The translations under genes were made by a program, and so were the position numbers. From NCBI GenBank assembly GCA_030610325.1, contig JAUWRZ010000024.1:1-12460 (forward strand): a stretch of DNA of 12,460 nt, in the 5' to 3' direction. The notes beneath the pieces were generated by a model. The model was given only the letters and a program-made list of their open reading frames with translations, searched no databases and had not been told where the DNA came from. Each line of letters begins with the position of its first letter. The first letter of the stretch is position 1. The stretch is from Sulfurimonadaceae bacterium (GTDB taxonomy: Bacteria > Campylobacterota > Campylobacteria > Campylobacterales > Sulfurimonadaceae). This document shows positions 1-5,485 of the stretch, one piece after another.

Positions 1-431
1 CGCTCAGCATCATGATAATAGAAGAGTGGTTTCTTCCCCAGACGGTCACGGAACAGGTAGAGTGTCTCACCATCAAGAAGTGCGATGGCAAACATACCGA
101 CGAGATGGTCGACAAACCTGACTCCCCATCGCAGATAAGCAGCGAGCACTACTTCGGTGTCACTGGTCGTAGTAAAAGAGAAGTCGAGCTCTCTTCTTAA
201 CTGGGCATGATTATAGATCTCGCCATTGAGACTGAGCAAGATATCTCCATGCTTCATAGGCTGATGGGAGCGACTGCTCACATCGAGGATGCTTAGCCGG
301 TTATGGGCAAAGAAGAGCCGCTCTAGTTCGATGATGCCGCAGTGATCAGGCCCACGATGATGCATCGCGGCGAGTGCTTCTCTTGCCTGTGATGGTCGAT
401 AAGTACCTAGGACTCCGAAGATAGCGCACAT
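1..431 (-). CDS. asnB: Asparagine synthetase (glutamine-hydrolysing), N-terminal part, cut by window edge
   Basis: This is the amino-terminal glutaminase domain of an AsnB-type asparagine synthetase, which uses glutamine nitrogen and ATP to amidate a carboxylate, classically aspartate, in the cytoplasm. The minus-strand reading from ATG at 431-429 begins Met-Cys, placing the class II amidotransferase nucleophile at Cys2. Further hallmarks follow in order: HHRGPD (residues 24-29), RLSILD (45-50), NGEIYN (69-74), SDTEV (90-94), VGMFAIAL (111-118) and RDRLGKKPL (128-136). The start is supported by Cys2 and by a GGAGG Shine-Dalgarno eight bases upstream. Only 143 codons are visible; the ATP-binding synthetase domain would lie left of position 1. 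Paralogues of this family are common in surface-polysaccharide loci, where the substrate can be a sugar acid or peptide rather than aspartate, so the exact substrate is open. It lies downstream of the methyltransferase gene on the same strand. Confidence 0.93.
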   Translation of the reverse strand, partial: MCAIFGVLGTYRPSQAREALAAMHHRGPDHCGIIELERLFFAHNRLSILDVSSRSHQPMKHGDILLSLNGEIYNHAQLRRELDFSFTTTSDTEVVLAAYLRWGVRFVDHLVGMFAIALLDGETLYLFRDRLGKKPLFYYHDAE

Positions 432-439
432 CAGGAATG

Positions 440-444
440 CCTCC
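440..444 (-). promoter_or_regulatory. Shine-Dalgarno of asnB
   Basis: On the minus strand GGAGG reads at 444-440, eight bases before the ATG at 431-429. This is the strongest ribosome-binding site in the window and fixes the asnB start so that Cys2 becomes the N-terminal nucleophile after Met removal. Confidence 0.75.
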
Positions 445-447
445 GGC

Positions 448-557
448 GGGAAGTGGGGAATGGGAAAGAGGGAAGGGGGAAAAGAGAAGAGAGGTCGAAG
501 TCTGATCTTGTATATATGGTCTTGATCCTATTTCCCATTCCCTACTCCCCATTTCCC
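448..557. repeat. Inverted pair of G-rich degenerate heptamer repeats between methyltransferase and asnB
   Basis: The + strand at 448-479 has five G-tracts (448-450, 455-458, 462-464, 470-472, 475-479) separated by loops of 2-5 bases. The minus strand at 557-527 has GGG, GGGG, GGG and GGG with loops of 4, 4 and 3. Both fit the usual G3+N1-7 quadruplex pattern. They are built from the same degenerate unit, roughly GGGAAAT, so the two arms are also imperfect inverted repeats that could pair as a long hairpin around a spacer of about 48 bases. A 33-base all-purine run occupies 462-494. The right arm contains the last codons and stop (TAG, 544-542) of the methyltransferase. Similar G-rich heptamer arrays are known as intergenic repeats in other bacteria, notably cyanobacteria; function here is unknown. 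Confidence 0.7.
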
Positions 558-1132
558 TTATAAAAAGCCACCGAGAAATCTCGGGGCAGATAGCCCTCTT
601 TTATCTTTACCTTTGCCCCAAGTTCTTTGCCAAGCTGTTTTATCTCCGAGGGGTGAAAATAGTTGTAGACCAGTGACTCATCGTGGCCTTTGAGCAGGTT
701 AAAGACAAAGCCTTTTTTAGAGGCTTCAAAACAGCGACGGATGAAGAGATGGGTCTCAAAGCGTGTGAGGATGTTCATCGCGCCGCTGCAAAAATAGAAG
801 TCGACTTCAGGTAGTGGGTCATGAAGGATGTCACAAGAGAGGATCTGACATCCGGTACGCTCTATGGCAGGTTCGATCATCGCTTCCATGATCTCAAGTC
901 CTATGTACTCTTTAGGTGGAGATGAGATCTCTTGAAGGTAGAGGTAGAGGTCACCGAAGCCACACCCGGCATCAGCGACACCCGATGTGCTGAGATCATC
1001 AGGCAGGAAGTGACGCAGTACTTTAAAGCGGGTCTTCTGTGAGTGGACTGAGTTCCAGTGGACCTGTTTAGCTGTATCGGTATGTCTGGATATTGTGGCA
1101 GAATAGAAGCTTTTATTATCGATTCGGGGCAC
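542..1132 (-). CDS. Class I SAM-dependent methyltransferase
   Basis: This is a predicted cytoplasmic S-adenosylmethionine-dependent methyltransferase of 196 residues with a Rossmann-like fold. Motif I is VADAGCGFG (residues 52-60). An acidic residue ends strand 2 in YIGLE (76-80, Glu80), where the ribose hydroxyls of SAM would bind. CDILHDPLP (100-108) matches the motif II/III acidic loop, and a beta-4 strand DFYFCSGAMNIL (111-122) follows. The start is GTG at 1132-1130: an in-frame TAG directly precedes it, so no longer start is possible, and a modest AAAGAG lies about six bases upstream. The C-terminal codons and stop sit inside the G-rich repeat, so the last few residues (KGNGE) may be repeat-derived. 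It is probably cotranscribed with asnB to its left and diverges from the coiled-coil gene to its right. The substrate is not recognisable. Confidence 0.82.
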   Translation of the reverse strand: MPRIDNKSFYSATISRHTDTAKQVHWNSVHSQKTRFKVLRHFLPDDLSTSGVADAGCGFGDLYLYLQEISSPPKEYIGLEIMEAMIEPAIERTGCQILSCDILHDPLPEVDFYFCSGAMNILTRFETHLFIRRCFEASKKGFVFNLLKGHDESLVYNYFHPSEIKQLGKELGAKVKIKEGYLPRDFSVAFYKGNGE

Positions 1133-1192
1133 CTACATCTCTTTCTATTAGGGTTTATGATATTATATCTATTATTCGTACAAGTGAGTCCC
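1133..1192. promoter_or_regulatory. Divergent promoter region with shared AT-rich -10 boxes
   Basis: This 60-base spacer separates the divergent methyltransferase and coiled-coil genes. The minus strand carries a perfect TATAAT at 1167-1162, about 30 bases from the GTG at 1132. The plus strand carries TATTAT at 1161-1166 (five of six consensus bases), 26 bases before the ATG at 1193. The two -10 candidates overlap, so polymerase binding in the two directions should be mutually exclusive. I see no convincing -35 for either, which is usual for Campylobacterota sigma-70 promoters. Confidence 0.45.
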
Positions 1193-2080
1193 ATGATACC
1201 TCTCTCCATATCCCAGAAGAACATCGTCTTAGCTATTTTTGATGAGGATATTAAGCTTGTAAAAAAACACTTTATGGCGATCTCTTTTGACTTTGATGAG
1301 TGCTTCAAATACGAAGTGTTCAAAGAGTTCATCTACGCAGCGGCAGGGATGTTCAAAGATCTCGACATGGGTATCTACAACCAACAGCTGATCGGAAAGT
1401 TCAAGACTATACAGCGGCTTGACCTGGGGTATCAGTCATTTAAGAAAAAGAGCAAATATGCGATGAACCTCTACGAGAGTGATTTCTTGACAGCGCAGGA
1501 TGCCTATAATGAAGAGCGTGAGAAGTATGATGTCTTAAAGGCGATGTTGCAGTCGCTGATAACCAATGAGAAGAATCTCTATAGCCTTCGGCAAAGTCTG
1601 GAAGTTACTTTTACGGAGAAAAGTGCCTCGATGGACAAGGATGAGTCTGCGGCTATGGAGAGAAAGCTTAAGCATATACGCAGAGAGCATGTAGATACGC
1701 TGCACAAACTGGGTGAGAGTCGAAAAGAGCTTGATGGGCTCGAGGAGATATTGACTGCTTTTGAAGAGAAGCATAAAGAGGAGTTCCTGAGTTATTTTAA
1801 AAGTGTTCAGGAGAAACTCGAACATCAATATACGCAATCACTTAGCTATTTTGGTTTTGAGTTCAATCAGGCCCTCTTTATTAATTCGGAAAAGTCGGTT
1901 GCTATCCAGAAGTTTAAAAAAGAGGCTAACATACAAGGGGATATGGATCTCTGTAAATATGTAGAGTATTATCTGCGAAACATCAATCCGGATGCGCTGG
2001 CTGATCCAAAACGTAAAGAGTTGTTAAGAGAGGCAAGAGCATACTGTCAGGGAACGACAAAAGAGGAGTTTCTGTTTTAG
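1193..2080 (+). CDS. Hypothetical coiled-coil protein
   Basis: A 295-residue cytoplasmic protein that I do not recognise. It has no signal peptide or membrane segment. Residues 1-100 are mixed hydrophobic/basic and look globular. Residues 105-215 are rich in Glu, Lys, Arg and Leu with no Pro and should form a long coiled coil (NEEREKYDVLKAML, ESAAMERKLKHIRREH, LDGLEEILTAFEEKHKEEF). Residues 216-295 form a second possibly helical domain ending in the basic KRKELLREARAYC. The open frame extends upstream to 1058, but that part lies antisense to the methyltransferase and across the divergent promoter, so I prefer the ATG at 1193; GTG at 1184 is an alternative. Only a weak ribosome-binding site (GTGAG) is seen. 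A hairpin directly after the stop suggests a single-gene unit. The scaffolding role implied by the coiled coil is inference. Confidence 0.75.
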   Translation: MIPLSISQKNIVLAIFDEDIKLVKKHFMAISFDFDECFKYEVFKEFIYAAAGMFKDLDMGIYNQQLIGKFKTIQRLDLGYQSFKKKSKYAMNLYESDFLTAQDAYNEEREKYDVLKAMLQSLITNEKNLYSLRQSLEVTFTEKSASMDKDESAAMERKLKHIRREHVDTLHKLGESRKELDGLEEILTAFEEKHKEEFLSYFKSVQEKLEHQYTQSLSYFGFEFNQALFINSEKSVAIQKFKKEANIQGDMDLCKYVEYYLRNINPDALADPKRKELLREARAYCQGTTKEEFLF

Positions 2081-2123
2081 GGCACCTCTATCCTGACGAT
2101 GTTCAGGGTCTTTAGAGGTACCC
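2080..2123 (+). terminator. Long hairpin after the coiled-coil gene, probable terminator
   Basis: GGGCACCTCTA at 2080-2090 pairs with TAGAGGTACCC at 2113-2123 (ten of eleven pairs, one C/A mismatch). Inside it, CCTGA at 2092-2096 pairs with TCAGG at 2103-2107 around a six-base loop. The stem begins on the last base of the TAG stop codon. Only TTT follows the stem, so it is a weak intrinsic terminator at best; it could instead protect the 3' end of the upstream transcript. Confidence 0.5.
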
Positions 2124-2163
2124 TTTAGGAGGTAGTGTGATAGTAGTGCTTTGTCTTACAGGA

Positions 2164-2169
2164 TATGAT
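2164..2169 (+). promoter_or_regulatory. Candidate -10 box for the CDGSH gene
   Basis: TATGAT (five of six consensus bases) would start transcription near 2176. That leaves a leader of about 17 bases holding the GAGGAG ribosome-binding site at 2181-2186, with the ATG at 2193. No good -35 is seen. A second reading, TTGTCT (2151-2156) with a 16-base spacer to TATGAC (2173-2178), would put the start inside the ribosome-binding site and is less likely. Confidence 0.35.
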
Positions 2170-2192
2170 CACTATGACTAGAGGAGAGCTAG

Positions 2193-2429
2193 ATGAGCCA
2201 GGATACCAATTTTAAAGATACACCGTTAAAAGCTTCACTTAAAGCAGATACAAAATATGCTTACTGCACCTGCGGAAAGTCCGATAAGTTCCCATACTGT
2301 GATGGGACACATCGTGAAGCCGGAGGTCAGCCTATCAAGTTCACTGTCAAAGGCAATACCGATGCCTGGTTATGCCAATGTGGGAAATCAGGAAGAAAGC
2401 CCTACTGCGACGGGTCACATCAGCAATAA
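2193..2429 (+). CDS. Double CDGSH iron-sulfur domain protein
   Basis: A small (78-residue) soluble protein with two complete CDGSH motifs. Each supplies three Cys and one His to a [2Fe-2S] cluster of the mitoNEET type. Motif 1 spans residues 25-40 with C25, C27, C36 and H40 (CTCGKSDKFPYCDGTH). Motif 2 spans 61-76 with C61, C63, C72 and H76 (CQCGKSGRKPYCDGSH). This tandem layout matches the short bacterial proteins related to CISD3/MiNT, thought to act in electron transfer or in iron-sulfur or redox sensing; no partner is established here. It lacks the membrane anchor of the mitochondrial outer-membrane members. The start is well supported by GAGGAG at 2181-2186. The stop lies eight bases before the next ATG, so it is very probably cotranscribed with the C-C bond lyase gene. 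The family call is secure; the physiological role is not. Confidence 0.93.
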   Translation: MSQDTNFKDTPLKASLKADTKYAYCTCGKSDKFPYCDGTHREAGGQPIKFTVKGNTDAWLCQCGKSGRKPYCDGSHQQ

Positions 2430-2437
2430 GTCATCTC

Positions 2438-3319
2438 ATGAAAAAGATCGATGCCCTTGAGCTTGGCGGGACACTCTTTGTCCCTGCGACACATAGACAT
2501 CTTGAGGCCATCGCGCATGGTGAGAAGTTTACCGCTCTTCGATCGGTCGTCTTTGATACAGAAGATGGATTGAAAGCAGAAGCCCTTGATGAGGGCCTGG
2601 CTCGTATCAAGATGCTTTTAGCGCAGCTAAAGCCTGCCGGACTACTACGATTTATCAGACCTCGCAGTGTCAAGGTACTGCGGCAGCTACTGGCTTTCGA
2701 ACATATTGACCGTATTGACGGCTTTATCCTTCCCAAGTTCGGTCTGGAGAGTGCCGAGCCCTACCTTCGTACTATAGATACTGCCTCTTCTACCCCGCTG
2801 TTTATGCCTTCCATCGAAGGAACAGAACTTTTTGATACCATGGCACTAAAAGAGCTTCGGACCCTGCTTCTGCCCTATAAAGAGAGGATACCTCTTATCC
2901 GTTTCGGTGCTGAGGATATGCTGCGCCAGCTTGGCCTTCGTCGTGATTGTGAGACATCTCTGTATGAGATGGCAGCTCCTTCTCAGGTCATCGCGTCGAT
3001 GATAGGTACGTTCAAGCCATATGGGTTTGATATCAGTGCACCGGTCTTTCCCTGTTATAAAGACAGTGAGGGCTTTGAGAGAGAACTGCTACGTGATCTG
3101 AGTGAAGGTCTGGTCAGTAAGACCATCATCCATCCCGATCAGATCACTGCTCTAGAGAGACTCTATCGGGTATCAAAAAAAGAGTTTGGAGATGCGGAGC
3201 AGATCATCAATACTACAGAGGCTGTCTTTGCGCAAGAGGGTAAGATGGCGGAACGCTCGACGAATCAGCCCTGGGCAGAGAGGATCATCATCCGGGCACG
3301 ACTGTATGGTCTGCGGTGA
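2438..3319 (+). CDS. HpcH/HpaI aldolase / citrate lyase beta-like C-C bond lyase
   Basis: A 293-residue TIM-barrel enzyme of the CitE/HpcH superfamily, which uses a divalent metal to cleave or form C-C bonds in 2-keto or acyl-CoA substrates. Features are VVFDTEDGL (residues 37-45; the family has an acidic metal/substrate loop here), LLRFIRPRS (69-77), IDGFILPKF (93-101), FMPSIEGTE (122-130, candidate metal-binding Glu127), IRFGAEDMLRQLGLRR (154-169), and IIHPDQI near the C terminus. The RFGAEDxLxxLGLRR block and the AAPSQVIA...ISAPVFP stretch resemble the C-C_Bond_Lyase branch (PF15617) often found with tellurite-resistance type (ter) gene clusters, but no ter gene is visible here. The frame is open back to 2372, inside the CDGSH gene; I chose ATG at 2438 because the conserved part begins there. 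No strong ribosome-binding site is seen, so translation may be coupled to the CDGSH gene. The substrate is unknown. Confidence 0.8.
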   Translation: MKKIDALELGGTLFVPATHRHLEAIAHGEKFTALRSVVFDTEDGLKAEALDEGLARIKMLLAQLKPAGLLRFIRPRSVKVLRQLLAFEHIDRIDGFILPKFGLESAEPYLRTIDTASSTPLFMPSIEGTELFDTMALKELRTLLLPYKERIPLIRFGAEDMLRQLGLRRDCETSLYEMAAPSQVIASMIGTFKPYGFDISAPVFPCYKDSEGFERELLRDLSEGLVSKTIIHPDQITALERLYRVSKKEFGDAEQIINTTEAVFAQEGKMAERSTNQPWAERIIIRARLYGLR

Positions 3320-3349
3320 ACAGTGTGAGGGTGATCGAGACAAAATCAA

Positions 3350-3376
3350 TTAGTAATAGCTATATTTAGTTATAAT
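3350..3376 (+). promoter_or_regulatory. Promoter of the AbiEii-type module, consensus -10 close to the start codon
   Basis: A perfect TATAAT occupies 3371-3376, and the ATG of the first gene is at 3384. Transcription would begin around 3382-3384, making the mRNA leaderless or nearly so; no Shine-Dalgarno is present. An 8-base palindrome ATAGCTAT (3356-3363) and the near-identical direct repeats TTAGTAAT (3350-3357) and TTAGTTAT (3366-3373) cover the promoter and could be operator sites. That operator role is inference. Confidence 0.5.
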
Positions 3377-3383
3377 AATCAGT

Positions 3384-3704
3384 ATGAGAATAGAAGACAG
3401 AAAATATGATGGATTGCTAAAAGATTGTTTTTGGGAATATACTTTTACACCTGAAGATATCATACGAATGCTATCAAGTGGGACTATACAGGAAAAACAG
3501 TTTCTATTTGAAAAGATCCTGCTTAACAGTACTGAGCTCTTGAACGATATGGCTCTTTTCAATAAAGATGACCTAAGGATATTAATAGAAGAGTATGTAG
3601 TACCCAGATTTAATGCTGATTACTCAAAACGAAGAAAAAATATATTAGAGTACTATTTTTTTGACTTACCTTTAGAGATAGAAGAGCTTCAATGGGTGTC
3701 GTAG
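3384..3704 (+). CDS. Small protein upstream of AbiEii-type toxin, putative antitoxin
   Basis: A 106-residue soluble protein that I do not recognise with certainty. It is rich in acidic and hydrophobic residues and should be mostly helical, with no helix-turn-helix that I can point to. Landmarks are LLKDCFWEYTF (residues 11-21), SSGTIQEKQFLFEKIL (31-46) and a basic run SKRRKN (81-86). The FW...GT...FLFEK layout loosely recalls the small DUF6922-type proteins that precede nucleotidyltransferase toxins, but the match is weak. It does not resemble the larger winged-helix AbiEi antitoxin. Its last 13 bases overlap the nucleotidyltransferase gene, the tight coupling typical of antitoxin-toxin pairs, and it has its own promoter. 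The antitoxin role is inferred from position only. Base composition is AT-rich compared with the C-C lyase gene before it and the aminotransferase gene after it. Confidence 0.65.
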   Translation: MRIEDRKYDGLLKDCFWEYTFTPEDIIRMLSSGTIQEKQFLFEKILLNSTELLNDMALFNKDDLRILIEEYVVPRFNADYSKRRKNILEYYFFDLPLEIEELQWVS

Positions 3705-4357
3705 ACTACACGCTTCTTTATGAGTTGCAAGACAGGGTCTTGGATGTCGTGTTTAATACTGAGCAGGAGTTCTATCTCACCGGTGGGACATGTCTGAGCA
3801 GGTTCTATCATGAGAAACGTTATTCAGATGATCTCGACTTCTTTACTAACAGCTCATCAAGATTTGGTTTTGCTGTTAAAAACATCAAGGCAAGACTTTC
3901 AGAGACTTTTTCTATACGATCAGTGATCGACTCCAAAGATTTTATTAGAGTTGATGTAGAAGGTCTTTTACAAGTGGATTTCATCAATGATCGGGTACCT
4001 CGATATAAAGATGTCATTGTGCTGGAAAGTGGTTATATTATTGATCATATAGAAAATATTTTAAGTAATAAACTTACAGCTGTGATAGGAAGGGATAACC
4101 CAAAAGACATTTTTGATATCTATCTGATCTGTCAATATTATAGTTTTGATTGGTATGATATATTGATCGCTTCTCAGCATAAAGCTTCATTCTCGTCTGA
4201 GGACCTCATAGTCAGGCTTAAAAGTTTTCCTACAATATTATTACAAAGTATAAATATTATTGATAGGGTTTTTCTAAAAGATTTTACGCAACAGTTTCCA
4301 CAGATAATAGAAGAGATCAAACATAAACAAAAACATCTGAAGATGAGTGAGAAATAG
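3692..4357 (+). CDS. AbiEii/AbiGii-type nucleotidyltransferase (putative toxin)
   Basis: A 221-residue nucleotidyltransferase of the AbiEii/AbiGii toxin family (PF08843 type, DNA polymerase beta-like fold). The signature is clear. GGT with a following SRF occupies residues 31-38 (LTGGTCLSRFYH). The metal-binding SDDLDFF is at 45-51 with Asp46, Asp47 and Asp49. A third-carboxylate candidate is VDF (95-97), and the late motif is K127 then GRDNPKDIFDIYL (133-145). In the best-studied members (AbiEii, MenT) such enzymes transfer nucleotides to targets such as tRNA and block growth, acting in phage abortive infection; which nucleotide or target applies here cannot be read from sequence. All catalytic motifs look intact. 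The gene overlaps the upstream small gene by 13 bases, and its stop TAG is directly followed by the ATG of the aminotransferase gene, which ties it to the glycan operon. Confidence 0.85.
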   Translation: MGVVDYTLLYELQDRVLDVVFNTEQEFYLTGGTCLSRFYHEKRYSDDLDFFTNSSSRFGFAVKNIKARLSETFSIRSVIDSKDFIRVDVEGLLQVDFINDRVPRYKDVIVLESGYIIDHIENILSNKLTAVIGRDNPKDIFDIYLICQYYSFDWYDILIASQHKASFSSEDLIVRLKSFPTILLQSINIIDRVFLKDFTQQFPQIIEEIKHKQKHLKMSEK

Positions 4358-5452
4358 ATGAGGATCGATATCGCTAACCTAAGCAGGCAATACCTTCGTT
4401 ATAAGAGTGAGATAGACACTGCTATGGGAAAGGTCCTGCTGGCTTCACGGTTCATAATGGGGCAGGAGGTCTCAGACCTTGAAGCAGATCTCGCGAGCAC
4501 TGTCGGTGCAAAGCATGCCATCGCCTGTTCGAGCGGTAGTGATGCTCTGCTTTTGGCGTTGATGGCGATCGATATTGAGCCAGACGATGAGGTGATCACC
4601 ACCACTTTTGCTTTTATAGCGGCAGCAGAGTCTATCGCTTTTTTAAAAGCAAAGCCGGTATTTGTAGATATTGATGAGATGAGCTATACGATCGATGCTT
4701 CAAAGATCGAAGCGGCTATCACACCAAAGACCCGGGCTATCATCCCTGTCAGTATTTACGGTCAGCCTGCAGATATGGATGAGATCAACGCCCTGGCCGG
4801 AAAATATGGTCTTAAAGTCATCGAAGATGCTGCGCAGAGCTTTGGCGCCGAATATAAGGGGAAAAAGAGCTGTGCGCTCAGTGACATGGGCTGTACCAGC
4901 TTCTCCCCGGGACGTTCTCTGGGCTGTTTTGGTGATGGTGGAGCGATCTTTACCGATGATGATCATCTGGCACAAAAGCTAAAAAGTCTGCGTGCGCATG
5001 GTCAGGCAGGACGAAACGACCATCACCATATTGGTATGGAGGGACGGTTGGACACACTACAAGCAGCGGTCTTGCAGGTCAAGCTTGACCATTTTGTCGA
5101 GGATCATGTACGCAGACAAGATGTTGCAGTACACTATGAGAAACTTGTCCCAAAGGCGTTCTCTCTTCCTGTAGTGAAAGCGGACCGTACCTCGGCATGG
5201 GAAGAGTATGCCATCCGGGCGGAGCAGCGAGATACGGTAGAACACTATCTGCATGAGATGAAGATCCCCACAGCCATCCATTATCGTACCCCGCTGCATC
5301 TACAGGAGTGTTTTGCCTATCTCGGCTATAGTGAAGGAGACTTCCCCGTCGCTGAGAAGATCGCTAAAGAGATCCTAAGCCTGCCTATCAACCCCGATCT
5401 GGATGAAGATGAACTGGTCTATATCATGAGATCCCTGCTGTTGATCGATTGA
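4358..5452 (+). CDS. DegT/DnrJ/EryC1/StrS-family aminotransferase homologue with Arg at the PLP-lysine position
   Basis: A 364-residue member of the DegT/DnrJ/EryC1/StrS family, which normally transfers an amino group from glutamate to a nucleotide keto-sugar with PLP. Fold and cofactor landmarks are present: CSSGSDALLLAL (57-68, phosphate-binding loop), PVSIYGQPADMD (130-141), EDAAQSFGAEY (156-166, Asp157 to the pyridine nitrogen), FGDGGAIFTDD (191-201) and the C-terminal PLHLQ...GYSEGDFP (312-330). The Schiff-base lysine expected in the SFxPxKxLG motif is Arg186 instead (SFSPGRSLG, codon CGT at 4913-4915). The downstream conserved GxNxRLD reads GMEGRLD (226-232). Ordinary transamination is therefore doubtful. 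The protein may be a non-catalytic subunit, a PLP/PMP-dependent enzyme with other chemistry, or inactive, although the frame is intact. Its ATG abuts the toxin stop with no gap. Sugar-nucleotide involvement is inferred from family and context. Confidence 0.88.
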   Translation: MRIDIANLSRQYLRYKSEIDTAMGKVLLASRFIMGQEVSDLEADLASTVGAKHAIACSSGSDALLLALMAIDIEPDDEVITTTFAFIAAAESIAFLKAKPVFVDIDEMSYTIDASKIEAAITPKTRAIIPVSIYGQPADMDEINALAGKYGLKVIEDAAQSFGAEYKGKKSCALSDMGCTSFSPGRSLGCFGDGGAIFTDDDHLAQKLKSLRAHGQAGRNDHHHIGMEGRLDTLQAAVLQVKLDHFVEDHVRRQDVAVHYEKLVPKAFSLPVVKADRTSAWEEYAIRAEQRDTVEHYLHEMKIPTAIHYRTPLHLQECFAYLGYSEGDFPVAEKIAKEILSLPINPDLDEDELVYIMRSLLLID

Positions 5453-5485
5453 TAATATAAAAAATATGCTTAAAAAGTTGTTTTC

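Noticed and set aside
448..557. G-rich spacer as a CRISPR array or transposon terminal repeat
   Set aside because: Units are degenerate 6-8 base G-tracts without spacers, and no transposase gene or target-site duplication is visible.
1058..1192. Upstream extension of the coiled-coil gene starting at 1058
   Set aside because: It runs antisense through the first 75 bases of the methyltransferase and over both -10 boxes; the encoded residues look unlike the rest of the protein.
901..1332. 143-codon minus-strand frame across the divergent promoter
   Set aside because: It overlaps the methyltransferase in another frame and the coiled-coil gene, with no recognisable protein features.
2372..2437. 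N-terminal extension of the C-C bond lyase
   Set aside because: It would lie inside the CDGSH gene, and the extra residues (Arg-rich, no family similarity) look like out-of-frame translation.
2257..2460. Plus-strand frame of 67 codons over the CDGSH gene
   Set aside because: A frame-shifted shadow; the CDGSH ligand residues are all in the other frame.
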